Source: Chloranthus sessilifolius (Eukaryota; Streptophyta; Magnoliopsida; Chloranthales; Chloranthaceae). From it: a stretch of DNA of 64,000 nt. The stretch spans positions 152,004,060 to 152,068,059 of the forward strand of contig CM037586.1 of NCBI GenBank assembly GCA_021018995.1, given 5' to 3'. Below are positions 45,395 through 56,783 of this stretch, piece by piece. Position numbers and translations under genes: made by a program. The notes beneath the pieces are model-generated. The model was not told the origin of the DNA. It ran no database searches and saw nothing but the letters and a program-made list of their open reading frames with translations. Position 1 is the first letter of the stretch; every line of letters begins with the position of its first letter.

Positions 45395-45755
45395 TATACA
45401 CCATCAATGGTTTAAGATGTTTGTGATCCATATCGCCAAAGTGTCAGATCATAGCTTGATGTACTACAGTCCCAAATATGCAGTTTAGGGAGATTTAAAG
45501 CATCCAATCTGTGGACTATAATAGCAACCATTGTTTCGGATTTACCAGCTAATATTAAATTTCATCATTCAGTTGATTCACCGTCACTATAATAGCAACC
45601 GTTGTTTTAGATTTAACAGCTAATATTAAATTTCATCATTTGGTTGCTTCACCTTCACTTATAGGGTAGGTTTCTTTGGGCTGAGACATGCTCCAATGAT
45701 AGATTGTCATTTGGACAATTTAGATTGATCACATATGTGCCTTGCATCTCATAAT
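45395..45755. repeat. dispersed repeat family 3 with 71-bp tandem duplication
   Basis: Copies 45517-45587 and 45588-45658 both start TATAATAGCAACC and contain CAGCTAATATTAAATTTCAT. Confidence 0.75.
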
Positions 45756-45763
45756 GCTAAATC

Positions 45764-46028
45764 CTCCGTCCTCCCATGGAGGACTGTCACCGTCCTCCAA
45801 GCTTCCACGTGGAGCTCTACATGGTAGCCAATATATTGTTTTGATGTCACGTGGAGCTCGGGTGCATTGCTTAGATCATCTTTGAAAAAAAATAAATTTG
45901 AAAACTCATTTTCAGCGTATGTTTTTTGAACCGTAAAATGTGGACCAATAAAATCCGTCAAACTTTCACTTATGAGTTTAAAAAGTTTTTTCTATATATT
46001 TTTTTAATATATACGGCACGTGGCGGCT

Positions 46029-46032
<4 letters not shown>
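45764..46032. mobile_element. fold-back element family 4, diverged copy
   Basis: Shares CCACGTGGAGCTC, TGTTTTGATGTCACGTGGAG, TTGCTTAGATCA and GAAAACTCAT with the copies at 31785 and 32171. Followed by a (TA)n run. Confidence 0.65.

Positions 46033-46081
<49 letters not shown>
46033..46081. repeat. (TA)n microsatellite
   Basis: About 24 TA units. Confidence 0.97.
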
Positions 46082-46082
<1 letters not shown>

Positions 46083-46179
46083 AGAAAGTGTGAGATAAAT
46101 ATCTTATCGTATAAGATCATTTAAATGTAAGCCGGTAGACATTATCTCTTAATCCGTAGGCATTATCTCTTAAATAAAA

Positions 46180-46651
46180 GAGTACCTTTATTTGCACCCA
46201 CCAAATTTTGAAAAGCACCAACCTTTGCACGGATTGAAAAACAGGCCTCTGCTTTTTTTAATTTTGTTTGCCCCAACCTACTTTTTGAACAATCTTTAAA
46301 GGCTCCCACTCCTTCCTCAACTTGAGCGAGTAATACAGAACCGACTTCTTCTCATTTTCGGTGAGTCGTATAACTCACTAATTTCAATGGTGCACTCACT
46401 TCTTCTTATTCTTTTTCTAAAATGAAATATATGAAACCTTCTAGAAACTCAGCTGAAACCAACACCCTTTTGAAACCAACTTGGAACCAATTTGAAAAGC
46501 CTTTTAAAACCCTTGTTGAAATCCATTTGAAGCTTATCTGAAATGCTCTTGAAAAAGAAGTCTTTGCGATTTGCCAAAGAAGTCTTTGCGACATGACGAA
46601 TCCATTAAAAAAATGAAAGAAAAGAAAAAGTTGATGCAAATAAAGGTATCC
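46180..46651. mobile_element. fold-back/MULE-type element with 9-bp duplication
   Basis: Ends GAGTACCTTTATTTGCA and TGCAAATAAAGGTATCC are inverted repeats. TAAATAAAA is found at both flanks (46171-46179, 46652-46660), a perfect 9-bp duplication as in Mutator-like elements. The interior (GAAACCAACTTGGAACC, TTTGAAGCTTATC) differs from family 1, although the tips match the family 1 tips. No coding capacity. Confidence 0.85.
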
Positions 46652-46660
46652 TAAATAAAA

Positions 46661-46924
46661 TTATCTTTATCTCCCATAAACGGTATTTCTAAAGAACTTG
46701 CCCACAAAAGAAAAGGATAAAGGATAGCTGATCATTGACAATGAGAGGTTGGCACGTGCGTGTGTAGACTTTATAAAGCATTGAGATCCGTGGCATCTCA
46801 AGATCCACACGGTGCATAGCGTGCCACCCATTGCCTTTAATGCTCATTGAAAACAACTTCATTTACAAATCGTTAGAAGTTTGTATTTGGCAATTGGCCC
46901 GTTTTGGGACGCGCCTCATCTACC
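46661..46924. other. intergenic, no gene seen
   Basis: No recognised element or frame. Confidence 0.4.
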
Positions 46925-47415
46925 TAGTACGGCTGTTAATGGCTCGGGTTAGGGATGAAATTTTAAACCTAGCCCGGCTTAGGGACCAAGGCTAGGCCCT
47001 AGCCTGACCTTTACTTAGGATATATGTCCAACCCCAGCCCAGCCCAGCCTTAAACAGGTGAGTTGGGGCGTGCTTAAGTTGGCTTTGGGCTATAAAAGTA
47101 GAGAAAGATAGCTCCAAGGAAGGAAAAGAAAATCCTAGATCTCTTTTTGTAAATATTAAAACTATCAAAACATCTTTACAACTAGCCATAAAATAAAAAA
47201 TTCCCAACAACTATCCAAGATATAAAGGAGACACACTGACCAGACTAGGCCCACTGGATTCAACCTCTTCGACCCTTACCCAGCCCGACGGAGAGCTGAC
47301 TTTTGGTTTCGAGACCCTAGCCTTGCAGTGTTACCCTATTTTTAAAACCTAGCCCTAAGATTTTAAAGCCGGGCTAGGCAGGCTAATAGCATGATGATCT
47401 AGCACAACCCTACTG
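46925..47415. repeat. reverse copy of the 27990-28597 repeat
   Basis: CTTTTGGTTTCGAGACCCTAG, CCTAGCCCTAAGATTTTAAA are the reverse complement of blocks at 28030-28110. Rich in AGCCC/GGGCT words. Confidence 0.6.
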
Positions 47416-47647
47416 GCCTTACGTAAGACAATCCACTCCATGAATGCATTAAAAATAATACATATTTGGGATTTCTATGAGCCACAAGGACCACAACAAA
47501 AACAAACAAAAATTAATAATAAAAAAGAATAATCTTTTATTAATATGAATGTGATTAGCATAAGCTAATGTGCAACTAAAATAATTGAACAAATGTTAGA
47601 AGGCCCTTTATCCTAGATAATCAAATCATAACGGATGATGCTTCCTA

Positions 47648-48045
47648 AAGGATAGCTCTATTTGTGCCTACCCAAATATTGTGGCGCTTACATTCGAAAT
47701 TTCATGAAACTCGTTGATTGTTTCGAAGGAGATAATCTAGATCGTTCGCACAACAATCTTCCACATGAAGGATCTTTAGACCATGAGCGTACCATTAGAA
47801 GGTCTTCTTTTATTTCAAATGGTAAAAAATCTTGTTTGAGCGTGATATATGTCATATGGAATCTTGTCTCATGTGCAAGTAGTTGCTCTATGTTTTTGTC
47901 GATTTATATCAAGTGGACTAAAAAGAGACCTTCTGATGGTACATTCACAATCTCAAGATCCATGTGTAGAAGATTGAGGTAAAAAATAATCTAAATTATC
48001 TGATTTATAGCAGTCAACGATTTTAGGGTGTTTCAAACGTAGGCG
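47648..48045. mobile_element. fold-back element family 1
   Basis: Left end GGATAGCTCTATTTGTGCC; arms TCGTTGATTGTTTCGAAGG and GCAGTCAACGATTTTAGGG, plus AACAATCTTCCACATGAAGG and CATGTGTAGAAGATTGAGG, inverted. Confidence 0.75.
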
Positions 48046-48544
48046 CTTTGTTAGATTTTTTTTGTTTTTATTTTTGGAAAAGTCCCTGTTAGATTGATTA
48101 GCTTTGAGATACCATATTTTTTTAATCTGTCTTCCCTAATTACTGCTGTAAGGTGTTTGGTTATTTTTTTTCTTTTTTTTCAGGAGCTATTTCAATTAGC
48201 CAGAGCCGTCTCAATTGTTGCCCATCATCGGTAACTGAGATCCAAACATATAAACTAATAACTAATAAGGAATAGCCATTCAAATAATATTCTCATCAAC
48301 ATCGGATGCTGCAATACAGATAAAAAGTATAAAACCGAAATATTAGACCAGATTCCATAGTCATAACTCCCTATACTTATATTTTATATATTCAGATAAG
48401 CATTGAAATTTTGCCTTATCCATAGATATTATCTGATCAACAGTGAATTTATTTGCTGTTTGTATCAAGTACAAACAATGATGCCAATGATGCCATACAA
48501 GTGTCCCATTTAAACCTAGGCCACCTCTGTTCCTACTTGCACGA

Positions 48545-48960
48545 TTACTGAAGGCGCTTGCATCTGAAATCCATTGATTGCTTAGAATCAGATGATAGAT
48601 ATCATTTTTCACTCCAATCTTTCCCACAAAGAATCTTGAGACCATAATTTTATCATTAGATAATAAGTTTTTTATTTCACATGACACAAATTTCAAAAAT
48701 AGGATCATAAAATCATGTTTGAGAGTACTCTCTGCCACTTTTTAGGGATCAATGCCATGTGGAATAAAAAAGTTGATCATGCTCATGGTCTCAAGATCCA
48801 TTTTATGGAAGAAATGAGTGAAAACGATAGCAATCTCCATTGTATGATTCCAAGCAATCAACCAGGTTCAAAGGGTTTCTAATGTAGGCGCTTTGTAAAT
48901 CTGTTGGCGCTTTGTAATGTAGGTTCAAGGGGTTTCTAATGTAGGCGCTTTGTAAATCTG
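48545..48960. mobile_element. fold-back element family 1 with end duplication
   Basis: Arms CCATTGATTGCTTAGAATCAG and TGATTCCAAGCAATCAACC are inverted. The right end GGGTTTCTAATGTAGGCGC-TTTGTAAATCTG is duplicated in tandem (about 48867-48960). Confidence 0.75.
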
Positions 48961-49065
48961 ATGGGCCGAACAATGGTACCCAACCTAAAATCTTTAACGG
49001 AGCCATTATTTGCACACGAGAAATTAGCCATTGCACATAGTTTTAAAGTAAGGCATGATATTTTT

Positions 49066-49462
49066 AGGAGTCATTACTTGTACTCAGAAATTTGGCATTT
49101 ATACCGAATTTAAAACAAAGACTTGCAAGTTTGGTGACCTCTACTATTTGAAAACACCATCTAAAACCTTTAATTAAGGGCTATGATTTAAAGATATTAA
49201 GTGCAAAAAATTTGCATGAAACATAATCTTCGTCATGTGATTAAGTATAGTCAAAGGCTATAATAAATCAACAATTGACTATAATAAATCATATGATAAA
49301 TATCATGTTTTTATCCATTCTTATGTACTAAATATTTCTAGATCATGAATTTCAAATCGGAAGGCCCAAATTGTATTGTCATCGTCACATGTCCCTAAAA
49401 TATCAAGTCTTTCTTTAACTTCGGTGCAAGGGCCAAGTTTCAGAGTGCAAGTAATGGCTCCC
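49066..49462. mobile_element. fold-back element family 2, second copy
   Basis: Left TAGGAGTCATTACTTG and right CAAGTAATGGCTCC ends are inverted. The interior closely follows 29174-29563 (CAAGTTTGGTGACCTCTACT, TAGTCAAAGGCTATAATA). Confidence 0.75.
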
Positions 49463-49993
49463 TTTTGGGACCAATGCCATCTAAGCCTTCTGATTTGAAG
49501 GGCTAATATGCGGATCTCTATTGCAAAAGATAGGAACAAAATACCATCTCCATGGGGTGAAAGGTAATAAATGCTTGTGAGAGAAATTAAAGGAGTAATA
49601 GAAACATATTGTAACTTGTGAGAGAAATTAAAAGAATAAAGAGAGTAAAACTAACGTGGAGGAGAGAGAAAGGAGATATTCTCTCAAAAAATTTCTTCCT
49701 TTTAACAAAATAGCAGTTTTATTTTGGATAAGATTTTAGGTAAAAAAAAAATTAAAATTAAAATTTTTGTTTTTATTCTAACGAAATAGCAGCCTTATTT
49801 TAGGTAAGATTTTAGTAAAAAAAAAATATTGACTACTATTTTTCAAGAAAAATAATAAAGAAAAATCTTGTTTCATAGTGGGTGATTGCGCACACAACGT
49901 TTTTTTTCGAAACGATCTATAGATATTAAAACTTATTTTTCGGATAATTTTTCGAAAGTTTCCAAAATTTATCCGAAATGACCCTCCACTGAA
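49463..49993. other. intergenic, AT-rich
   Basis: Contains inverted words with 50275-50540 (TCTCTCAAAAATTTCTTCC against AAGAAAATTTTTGAGAGA; GAGAGAAATTAAA against TTTAATTTCTCTC). Together 49560-50560 may be a large inverted repeat around the CGATA block. Confidence 0.45.
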
Positions 49994-50250
49994 ATTGGTA
50001 TTGGTATCAGGTATTGCCCGAGGCCGATACGAATCGGCCGATACCAATACATATCGACCAATAAAAAAAACAATTAAAATCTCGGTCAAAACCGATGCGT
50101 ATCGACTGAAACCCAATATGTATTGACCGATACAGGACGATACGGTCCCGTATCGATCAATATGTATCGGTGATAGCAATACGGGATACTGATACGTATC
50201 GGTTTGGCCGAAAACCGATACGTATCGGTATCGGCCGATTTTTGATGCCT
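49994..50250. repeat. CGATA-motif repeat, copy A
   Basis: Dense array of GATACGTATCGG / CGGCCGATAC words from GGTATTGGTATCAGGTATTG to TTTTTGATGCCTTG. Both ends match copy B at 59642-60004. The 186-codon minus frame over it is not a gene. Confidence 0.75.
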
Positions 50251-50560
50251 TGCTCATGGGTGTTCCTTTGATTTTTTTTTTCCTTCTCGAAAAATTATAG
50301 TTAATATTTTTTTTTTTTTTGTCTAAAATTTTACTCAAAATAAGACTGTTATTTCATTCGAATAAAGAAGAAAAGTTTAATTTATTTTCTTTTGCCTACC
50401 CAAAATAAAGCTGCTATTTATTGAAAGGATAAAGAAAATTTTTGAGAGACGATTGAATCTCTCCTTTCTCTTTCCTCCACATCAGTTTCTCTCTCTTACT
50501 CCTTTAATTTCTCTCACAAATTTTCACACGTTTTCTCCCTTAGTTTAATTTTTCACAAGC

Positions 50561-52090
50561 ATTTATTACCGTCCACGATTTGGACCCCAACTCATATCTC
50601 TAATCTTTGTGAGAAAAAGTAGAACCCGATGTAGGGTCCTTCTTAGTAGGACCTGACCAAACCCCGATTTCCATGAGGTTGTTTTTTCTGCTTTGGACCA
50701 TATGGGTTGGGGTGGCCCATTCAAAAAAGAACCGAGATTTTGTAGCTGGAATTCAGTGACCAATAAACTAGTCAAAAGCCGCCTTTCACGGATTTAGACC
50801 CGTCTATATCTTTGCATGCAGCTCTCCAAGGGTGGACTGGCCTTGACGCGGGGGACTATGCACCTAGCATGTTGGGCCACAAATGAGCTAGGTTCGGCCC
50901 CGGGCTCTCCCAACCCTAACCCAAATAGAAAAGGCTTGGGTTGGTCCGGTTGCATTGCACCAAATTGAGTTAGTATATAAGGTAGAGAGTAAGGTAATCA
51001 ACGGGTCCAGATATCCAACCCAATATAACCAGATGTGGCCCATATTGGGACCCAAAACTGACCCGTGGCAGGCCGGGTTGCTCGACCTATGGCCTATTGG
51101 GTCAACCCAGCCCATACGCAGCCCTACCTTGCTCCAGCCGATGGTGCAGGTCGGGTTGGTCAACTTTCTCGTTGGGTGAACCCGGCTAATCTATAGTCCC
51201 ACCCAATACAAGAGGAAAAAAAATCACAAAACGAAAAAACAAATATTAAAAAAAAACAAAAACTCGTGCTTTTTGCCAGTGGGACCATTTCTGTATTAAA
51301 GCTCGTGAGAAAATGAAAAAAAGCTTGAACCGGGCCTTAAATGGTCCGAAATGATTGGCCAATGCCGGCCATTTATTATTCAGGCCGGGCCTGTCAAACT
51401 AAATAATAACATAGTCCATGCCCAGCCCAAGTAATATCCAGCCCATCACACAATCAGGCTTTGTTCGGGCCGTGCTGGGTCTGGCCCGACATAATTCCAT
51501 TCACGCCACTTTTTAAATCTTTTTTAGGGTGAATTTGGGCCGGAGATGAGCCCATCCAACCCTTTGGAGCAAATGTAGTTAAGGTAATTACCTAATATAC
51601 CCTTATTTTAAAACAATAATGAATTAAAATGAGGATAATATAACAATTTCATTAATATTGACTAATATATATAATGAAACAGGTGTGTATATATATATAT
51701 ATATATATTATATTCAGGTCAGGCCTAGCCAAGCCAAAGCTCTACGGTATAGCAGGCCAGCGAGCTTGACTCTAAATGCCCAAGCCTGACCCATTTATAT
51801 ATTCAGCCTAGCCTGACCCAGCCCGTTTATTAAATGGGCATAAAAGTGCAGCCCATACCTAGCTCATAAAGGGCCAGGCTTCAGCTCAGTGAGACCCCTA
51901 CTGTTGACGGACTTGATTCATACCATGGGGATCTGAGTCATGTTGGGCATGTGTGCAAGTTGGAACCACCGTTTAGTTGTTTGATAGGTATGTCATGATC
52001 TCAAGATTTAATGTGTGGAAGATCGAGATTAAGAATAATCTCGATCGTCTGATTTAGTACAGTCGACAACAGTCATAGTGAAATATCTTG
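50561..52090. other. intergenic; GGCCC-rich dispersed sequence
   Basis: 50830-51900 is rich in CAGCCCA/GGGCTGG words and a (TA)n run at 51687-51710, resembling the 27990 and 46925 repeats. About 51950-52080 is a right half of fold-back family 1 (GTCATGATCTCAAGA, GTGGAAGATCGAGATT). No gene. Confidence 0.45.
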
Positions 52091-52232
52091 ATTGCCCTTA
52101 CCGAATATTCAATTGCAAATACTGGTACCCAAAAAAATTGGGTAAGCATTCCTTCTAAATTCAGTTCTTAGCAGCCCAAAACAGCGTCCTTTCTAGGAGA
52201 ATAGTTTGTACATGCAATCAATTTCAAGGCCC

Positions 52233-52498
52233 GTACCAAAGAGGTATTAGCCCAGTTGGTAGGCATAAGTCGTGGATTTGATTCTCTTCCTCTACACCTG
52301 TTTGCTACCTTTATACTCCCAACATGTGGGTTGGGTTCTGTTAGTTAACCTTTATTACTATAGTTGGTGTCCCTCGCACTACTATGCAAATATCACACGT
52401 GTATGCGTGTGTTTGCTCCTTGATTCTCGAGATTATATTGGTTGAATGGGTGTATAGAAAAAAAAAAAAAAAAAAGTAAATAAATAAATAAATAAATA
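52233..52498 (+). mobile_element. tRNA-derived SINE, full length
   Basis: A box TTAGCCCAGTTGGTAGGC (52247-52264), B-box-like GTGGATTTGATTCTC about 12 bp later, a body without coding capacity, and a 3' tail A(18) then (TAAA)n. Flanked by AATTTCAAGGCCC (52220-52232) and AATTTCAAGGTCC (52499-52511), a 13-bp duplication with one mismatch. A different family from the 3111-3540 SINEs. Confidence 0.9.
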
Positions 52499-52725
52499 AA
52501 TTTCAAGGTCCTTAAAAGCTTCCACTAATTATTAATAAAGTGATGATATTTTTTAATATAGTGTCTTTAGATATCAATAACTCTTATTTATCCCCATCAG
52601 CGGACCATTGATTCAACTGTCTGGATCAAAGAACACAGTCAGAGATTGAGGGCTCGATCATCTTAGACTTTGATAAAATAATCAAGTCATCTGTGTTTGG
52701 AATCAGACATCTTCACGTTTTCGAT

Positions 52726-53188
52726 TGTTAGAAGTTTCTATTTTGGTGACCGCACTATGGTCAATCCGTTGACCGATAAATGGTGTAAGAACAATCTTGA
52801 GATGTAATAGTTGCTAATTCGGTGAACTTGAGAAAATAAGTAACTAATAATAAAGTTTTTATTTAAGGTATGATTGTGATTTTCAATCACAATATAATTA
52901 ATAATTTAAGTCCTTAATGAGAATGACTCATTGACTATAAATATAAGGGATGCTTGGTCCCAACAATTACTCAACACACTTCAACCCTCCTTATTAGCAA
53001 AGGCATCCCTATTATGCTCAAAGGTATTGAGAACGATGAGATTGTTGAGGATCCAAGCGGTAACCCATCTTTCATAATTTTCATGGCCCACACCCATGGT
53101 TAGTTAGTAATTTTTTATTTTAAAGCTTTGATAAAATCATAGCCAAAATCTCTATATTGAGTTGATTAGAACAACTTTAATTTTAACT
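52726..53188 (+). repeat. Copia-2 5' LTR (about 463 bp)
   Basis: Ends TTTTAACT. Contains about 70 bp (GCAAAGGCATCCC to GCGGTAACCC, near 53000-53067) lacking in the 3' LTR. Confidence 0.88.
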
Positions 53189-53190
53189 GT

Positions 53191-53201
53191 TGGTATCAGA
53201 G
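53191..53201 (+). promoter_or_regulatory. Copia-2 primer binding site
   Basis: TGGTATCAGAG two bases after the LTR. Confidence 0.9.
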
Positions 53202-54009
53202 ATTATGATTTATGTCATAGTTTAAACCATTATCATTAGTTTTCTTGATCGCCCACTATGGGGGGGCTAAACTTAGGGTACCCAATAATTTAATGGGGAA
53301 ACATGTGAGGTGACATTATGTATAAATACTACATTTGAGAGAGACCATTTACACTTGATTAGGCACCACCAGCATATATATCTAAGAAAAACAATGGCTT
53401 TCCAAGCCAATATTAAAGTTATTCTTTCATTATATTTTTTTATTTTTATTTTTATTCACTTTTATGACTATCTAAAATATTATTAAACCCAAATAAAAAA
53501 CATAACTTGGAAGAATTCTTCCTAGTGCTGTGATTTTAAAAGTGAAATTTATTTTTGTAAAAGATCGTGTTATAAAGTCAATGAAAGTGTGTAGTAATCG
53601 TTGACATCACAACTTAAGAGATTACTTCTGCTCAACAGTGATGAATCACCTAATATTGTGAAATTATTATATTTTACTATTCATGATTTTGTGTGTGAGT
53701 ACTGCTAGTATGTTGTGATTTGACCCAACGGAGGGTCATAACGATACAATTAGTATTACAATCAATAATATAGATTGAAGAAGTGGCTAGTATGTTATGA
53801 CTCAACCCAATGAAGGGTCATAATGATACAAATTGCTTCTTAATAAAATCGCATTAGTTTTATTGTTATTATATTCCTTGACATAATTTAATTCATGCGT
53901 AAAATACTATAAATATAATATTATGGAATTGATAATTACTATAATTGTATGTGGATATAATAAAATCTTTAATTATTGTATAACATTGAACCTATTTTCT
54001 ATTACTATT

Positions 54010-55560
54010 ATGATTGGTGGAACTGAATCTTTGAATGACTCAAACTATGGCAAATAGAAAGAACAAGTCCAAATTGTTCTAAGCTGCATGGATCTTGACT
54101 ATACTATACGATTTGATAAATCAATGGTACTCACTGTCGATGTCTCAGCTGAGGATCTGAAAGTGAACAATACGGATTTGAAAAAATGAGATAGATCAAA
54201 TCGTATGAGTCTTATGATCATAAAGAGTTTCATTACTGATGCGATCCAGAAAGTATTCCCGACTCGCACAATGCAAAGAAATACATGCAAGTCATTTATG
54301 AATAATTTCAGGGGACTTCGAAGAATTTGTCAGTAGTCTTATTGTTAAAATGAGAACCATGAAATATAATTGTCATAGTGGCGTACGGGAGCACATTATG
54401 AGAATGAGTGGCATGACGACTCAATTGAAAGAAATGGACACAGACTTTTATGAGGATTATCGTATTCACTTCATCATGACTTCTCTTCCTGCACAATTTG
54501 ACTCGTTTAAAATTAATTATAAAACGAAGAAAGAGAAATGAACGATGAACGAGCTAATCGTTCACTGTGTCTAAAAAGAATAAAGACTTAGGGCTGAAAA
54601 ATCTGAAAGTACTCATTACACAAATTTTAGACCGTCAAAAAAAAATTTCAAGAGAAAGAAAATATCATATAAATGAAGAAACGTAAAAGCTTCTCAACCG
54701 GGAACCAAACAACGAGAAGTTAACTGATTTATTTCTGGCATCTAGTGTCACTTCTATAAGAAAAATAGACACATCAAGAATGATTGTCAGAAATAAAGAG
54801 ATTGACTAGCTAAGAAAAGTAATTACTTGATCATTGTGTGTTTTGAATCACTTTATATTTATGCTTCAGACAATACTCAGTAGATAAATTCTGGTACAAC
54901 TATTCACATAAGTAATTTAATGCATAGATTTCGATCCACTAGAAAGTTAAATAAAGGTGAACGGACCATCAAACTCGAAAATGGAGTAGAAATAGACGTA
55001 AAGGCTATTGGGACTCTCCGTCTTATTTTAGATAGTGATTTCATTTTAGATTTAGTTGATACTATTTACATTATAAATATTACTAGAAACCTTATATCAA
55101 TTTCTAAATTAGATTAATTAGATTTTGAATTTAACTTTGGACATAATATTTTTATTCTATTATTTGATTCTGATATCGTGGATGGTAGCTCACTAGTGAG
55201 CAATCTTTATAAATTGAATTTTGATTCATCTTATGTCTAATTTTTAGTTCCTATGCATACAAATGATAAAGTTAGTAAGAATCGAAATCGATAACTCCTC
55301 CATTTTATGGCATAAACGTTTAGCCCATATATATAAAGATAGAATGGAGAGGTTAATTAAAGATAATATAATTGTTAAACTCGATTTCTCTGACTCAATA
55401 CTTGTATAGATTGCGTTAAAGAAAAACTCACGAAGACTAATAAGAAATGAGCTATCAAGAGCATGAGTTTGCTAGAAATAATCTATATTTAGAAAATTTT
55501 GATCATAAAACTATAAGTTGTCATTCTCACTGAATCAGACTAATTATAAATACTTTGATT
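54010..55560 (+). pseudogene. Copia-2 gag-protease remnant
   Basis: ATG at 54010 gives MIGGTESLNDSNYGK then a TAG where this family has Trp. UBN2-like gag continues through several frames (MTTQLKEMDTDFYEDYR, FIMTSLPAQFDSF). The zinc knuckle reads CHFYKKNRHIKNDC, with the second Cys replaced by Tyr. The protease motif reads NSGTTIH, so the catalytic Asp of DSG appears as Asn. It ends in GAG-pre-integrase-like NLISISKLD and a broken LWHKRLA-type stretch near 55305-55330. Not functional. Confidence 0.85.
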
Positions 55561-55648
55561 AAGATTGATTTGGATTTGTCATTCAAAGAAGATTAGCTAG
55601 CATTTAATAATCGGAAATTTATTGACATAGTGTGGTCAAGTGGAAGAT

Positions 55649-56026
55649 TGCTAGAAGTTTCTATTTTTGTGGTCAATCCGTTGACCGGTGAATGGTGTAA
55701 GATCAATTTTGAGATATAATAGTTGCTAATTCGGTGAATTTCAAAGAATAAACAACTAATAATTAAGTTTTTATTTAGGATATGATTATGATTTCCAATC
55801 ACAATATAATTAATAATTTAAGTCCTTAATGAGAATGACTCATTAACTATAAATATAAAGGGTGTTTGATCTCAATGATTGTTCAACACACTTTAACCCT
55901 CCTTATTCTTTTATGATTTTTATGGCTCACACTTAAGGTAAGTAAGTGATTTTTGATTTTAAAACTTTTGATAAAATTATAACCAAAATGCCTATATTAA
56001 GTTAATTGACGATTCTAATTTTAACT
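55649..56026 (+). repeat. Copia-2 3' LTR (about 378 bp)
   Basis: Preceded by the purine-rich CAAGTGGAAGA tract (55637-55647). Shorter than the 5' LTR through deletion. Confidence 0.88.
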
Positions 56027-56031
56027 CCGAT

Positions 56032-56443
56032 TCCATTTCAAGGGAAATAATGTAATATAGTATATATCATCTCTCCCAAAGAAAGGGTGGGTATCTTACC
56101 TTCTAACAAGTAGAACAAAAGAGCACATAAAATATTTGCCTGTGATGCTGGAACATGGAAATGCCTATTTAATATTTAATAAAGTATTTAGAAATGGTGC
56201 AAAGGCGATGAGCACTGTAAGGTTAAAGTTAGCTTTTGGGTTCTCAGTTCACACTATTCAAATGGGCAATTATATGAGTAGATGGCTATAAGATAGAAAA
56301 GGGGACCCTCCCCTTTCCATCAGTGTGGTATTTCTTGCTAAAACCCAGTATTATGCACGTGATGATGGTGAAATATATGAATTAATTCGATATCCAATAT
56401 ATATTGCCTCGTCTGACGTTCATATGACGTACCCATAAGGCTC
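56032..56443. other. intergenic; possible retroelement tail fragment
   Basis: 56110-56300 reads in fragments like a Copia RNase H end (KEHIKYLPVMLEHGNAY-like words) but is too decayed to claim. Confidence 0.25.
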
Positions 56444-56453
56444 AATGAGAGCT

Positions 56454-56773
56454 AGGGGTGGAAATTCAGTATGCCTGATTTCGGTTTCGGTATCAGTTTG
56501 GCCAAAACCGAAACTTATCGGTTTCAGTAAACTGTTTACCAAAAAATAAAACTGATACTAAACCGAGCCGATTCATATCGGTTTCAGTCGGTTCAGTTTT
56601 TTTTTTTTTTTTTTTTTAAGAGATTAACAGCTTTTATCGATTTTTTCAAATTTTTATCGATATTCTCTTCCTACTATATCGGTTTTTCAATTTTTGGGAG
56701 CCAAAACAGATACTGAATGGAACCCAAATTGATTTCGATTTGGTTCTCAATTTTTCAAATTTTTTCCACCCCT
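56454..56773. mobile_element. TIR element, 320 bp, 10-bp duplication
   Basis: Ends AGGGGTGGAAATT and (reverse complement) AGGGGTGGAAAAAATT. Flanks AATGAGAGCT (56444-56453) and AATGAGAACT (56774-56783) match 9 of 10. The interior has TCGGTTTCAGT and AAACCGA words and a 23-base T tract. No coding capacity. Confidence 0.75.
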
Positions 56774-56783
56774 AATGAGAACT

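Larger units (their letters stand above)
52726..56026 (+). mobile_element. second Copia element, internally deleted
   Basis: LTRs at 52726-53188 (starts TGTTAGAAGTTTCTA) and 55649-56026 (starts TGCTAGAAGTTTCTA). Flanks TCGAT (52721-52725) and CCGAT (56027-56031) match 4 of 5. A primer site follows the 5' LTR. The interior (about 2.5 kb) carries gag, protease and GAG-pre-integrase remnants, but integrase core, RT and RNase H are absent. Confidence 0.9.

Noticed and set aside
49778..50338. 186-codon minus open frame
   Set aside because: It covers the CGATA repeat; the peptide consists of repeated words from the DNA repeat.
52247..52290. Pol III A and B boxes considered as a tRNA gene
   Set aside because: No cloverleaf; a long body, poly(A) tail and flanking duplication show a SINE.
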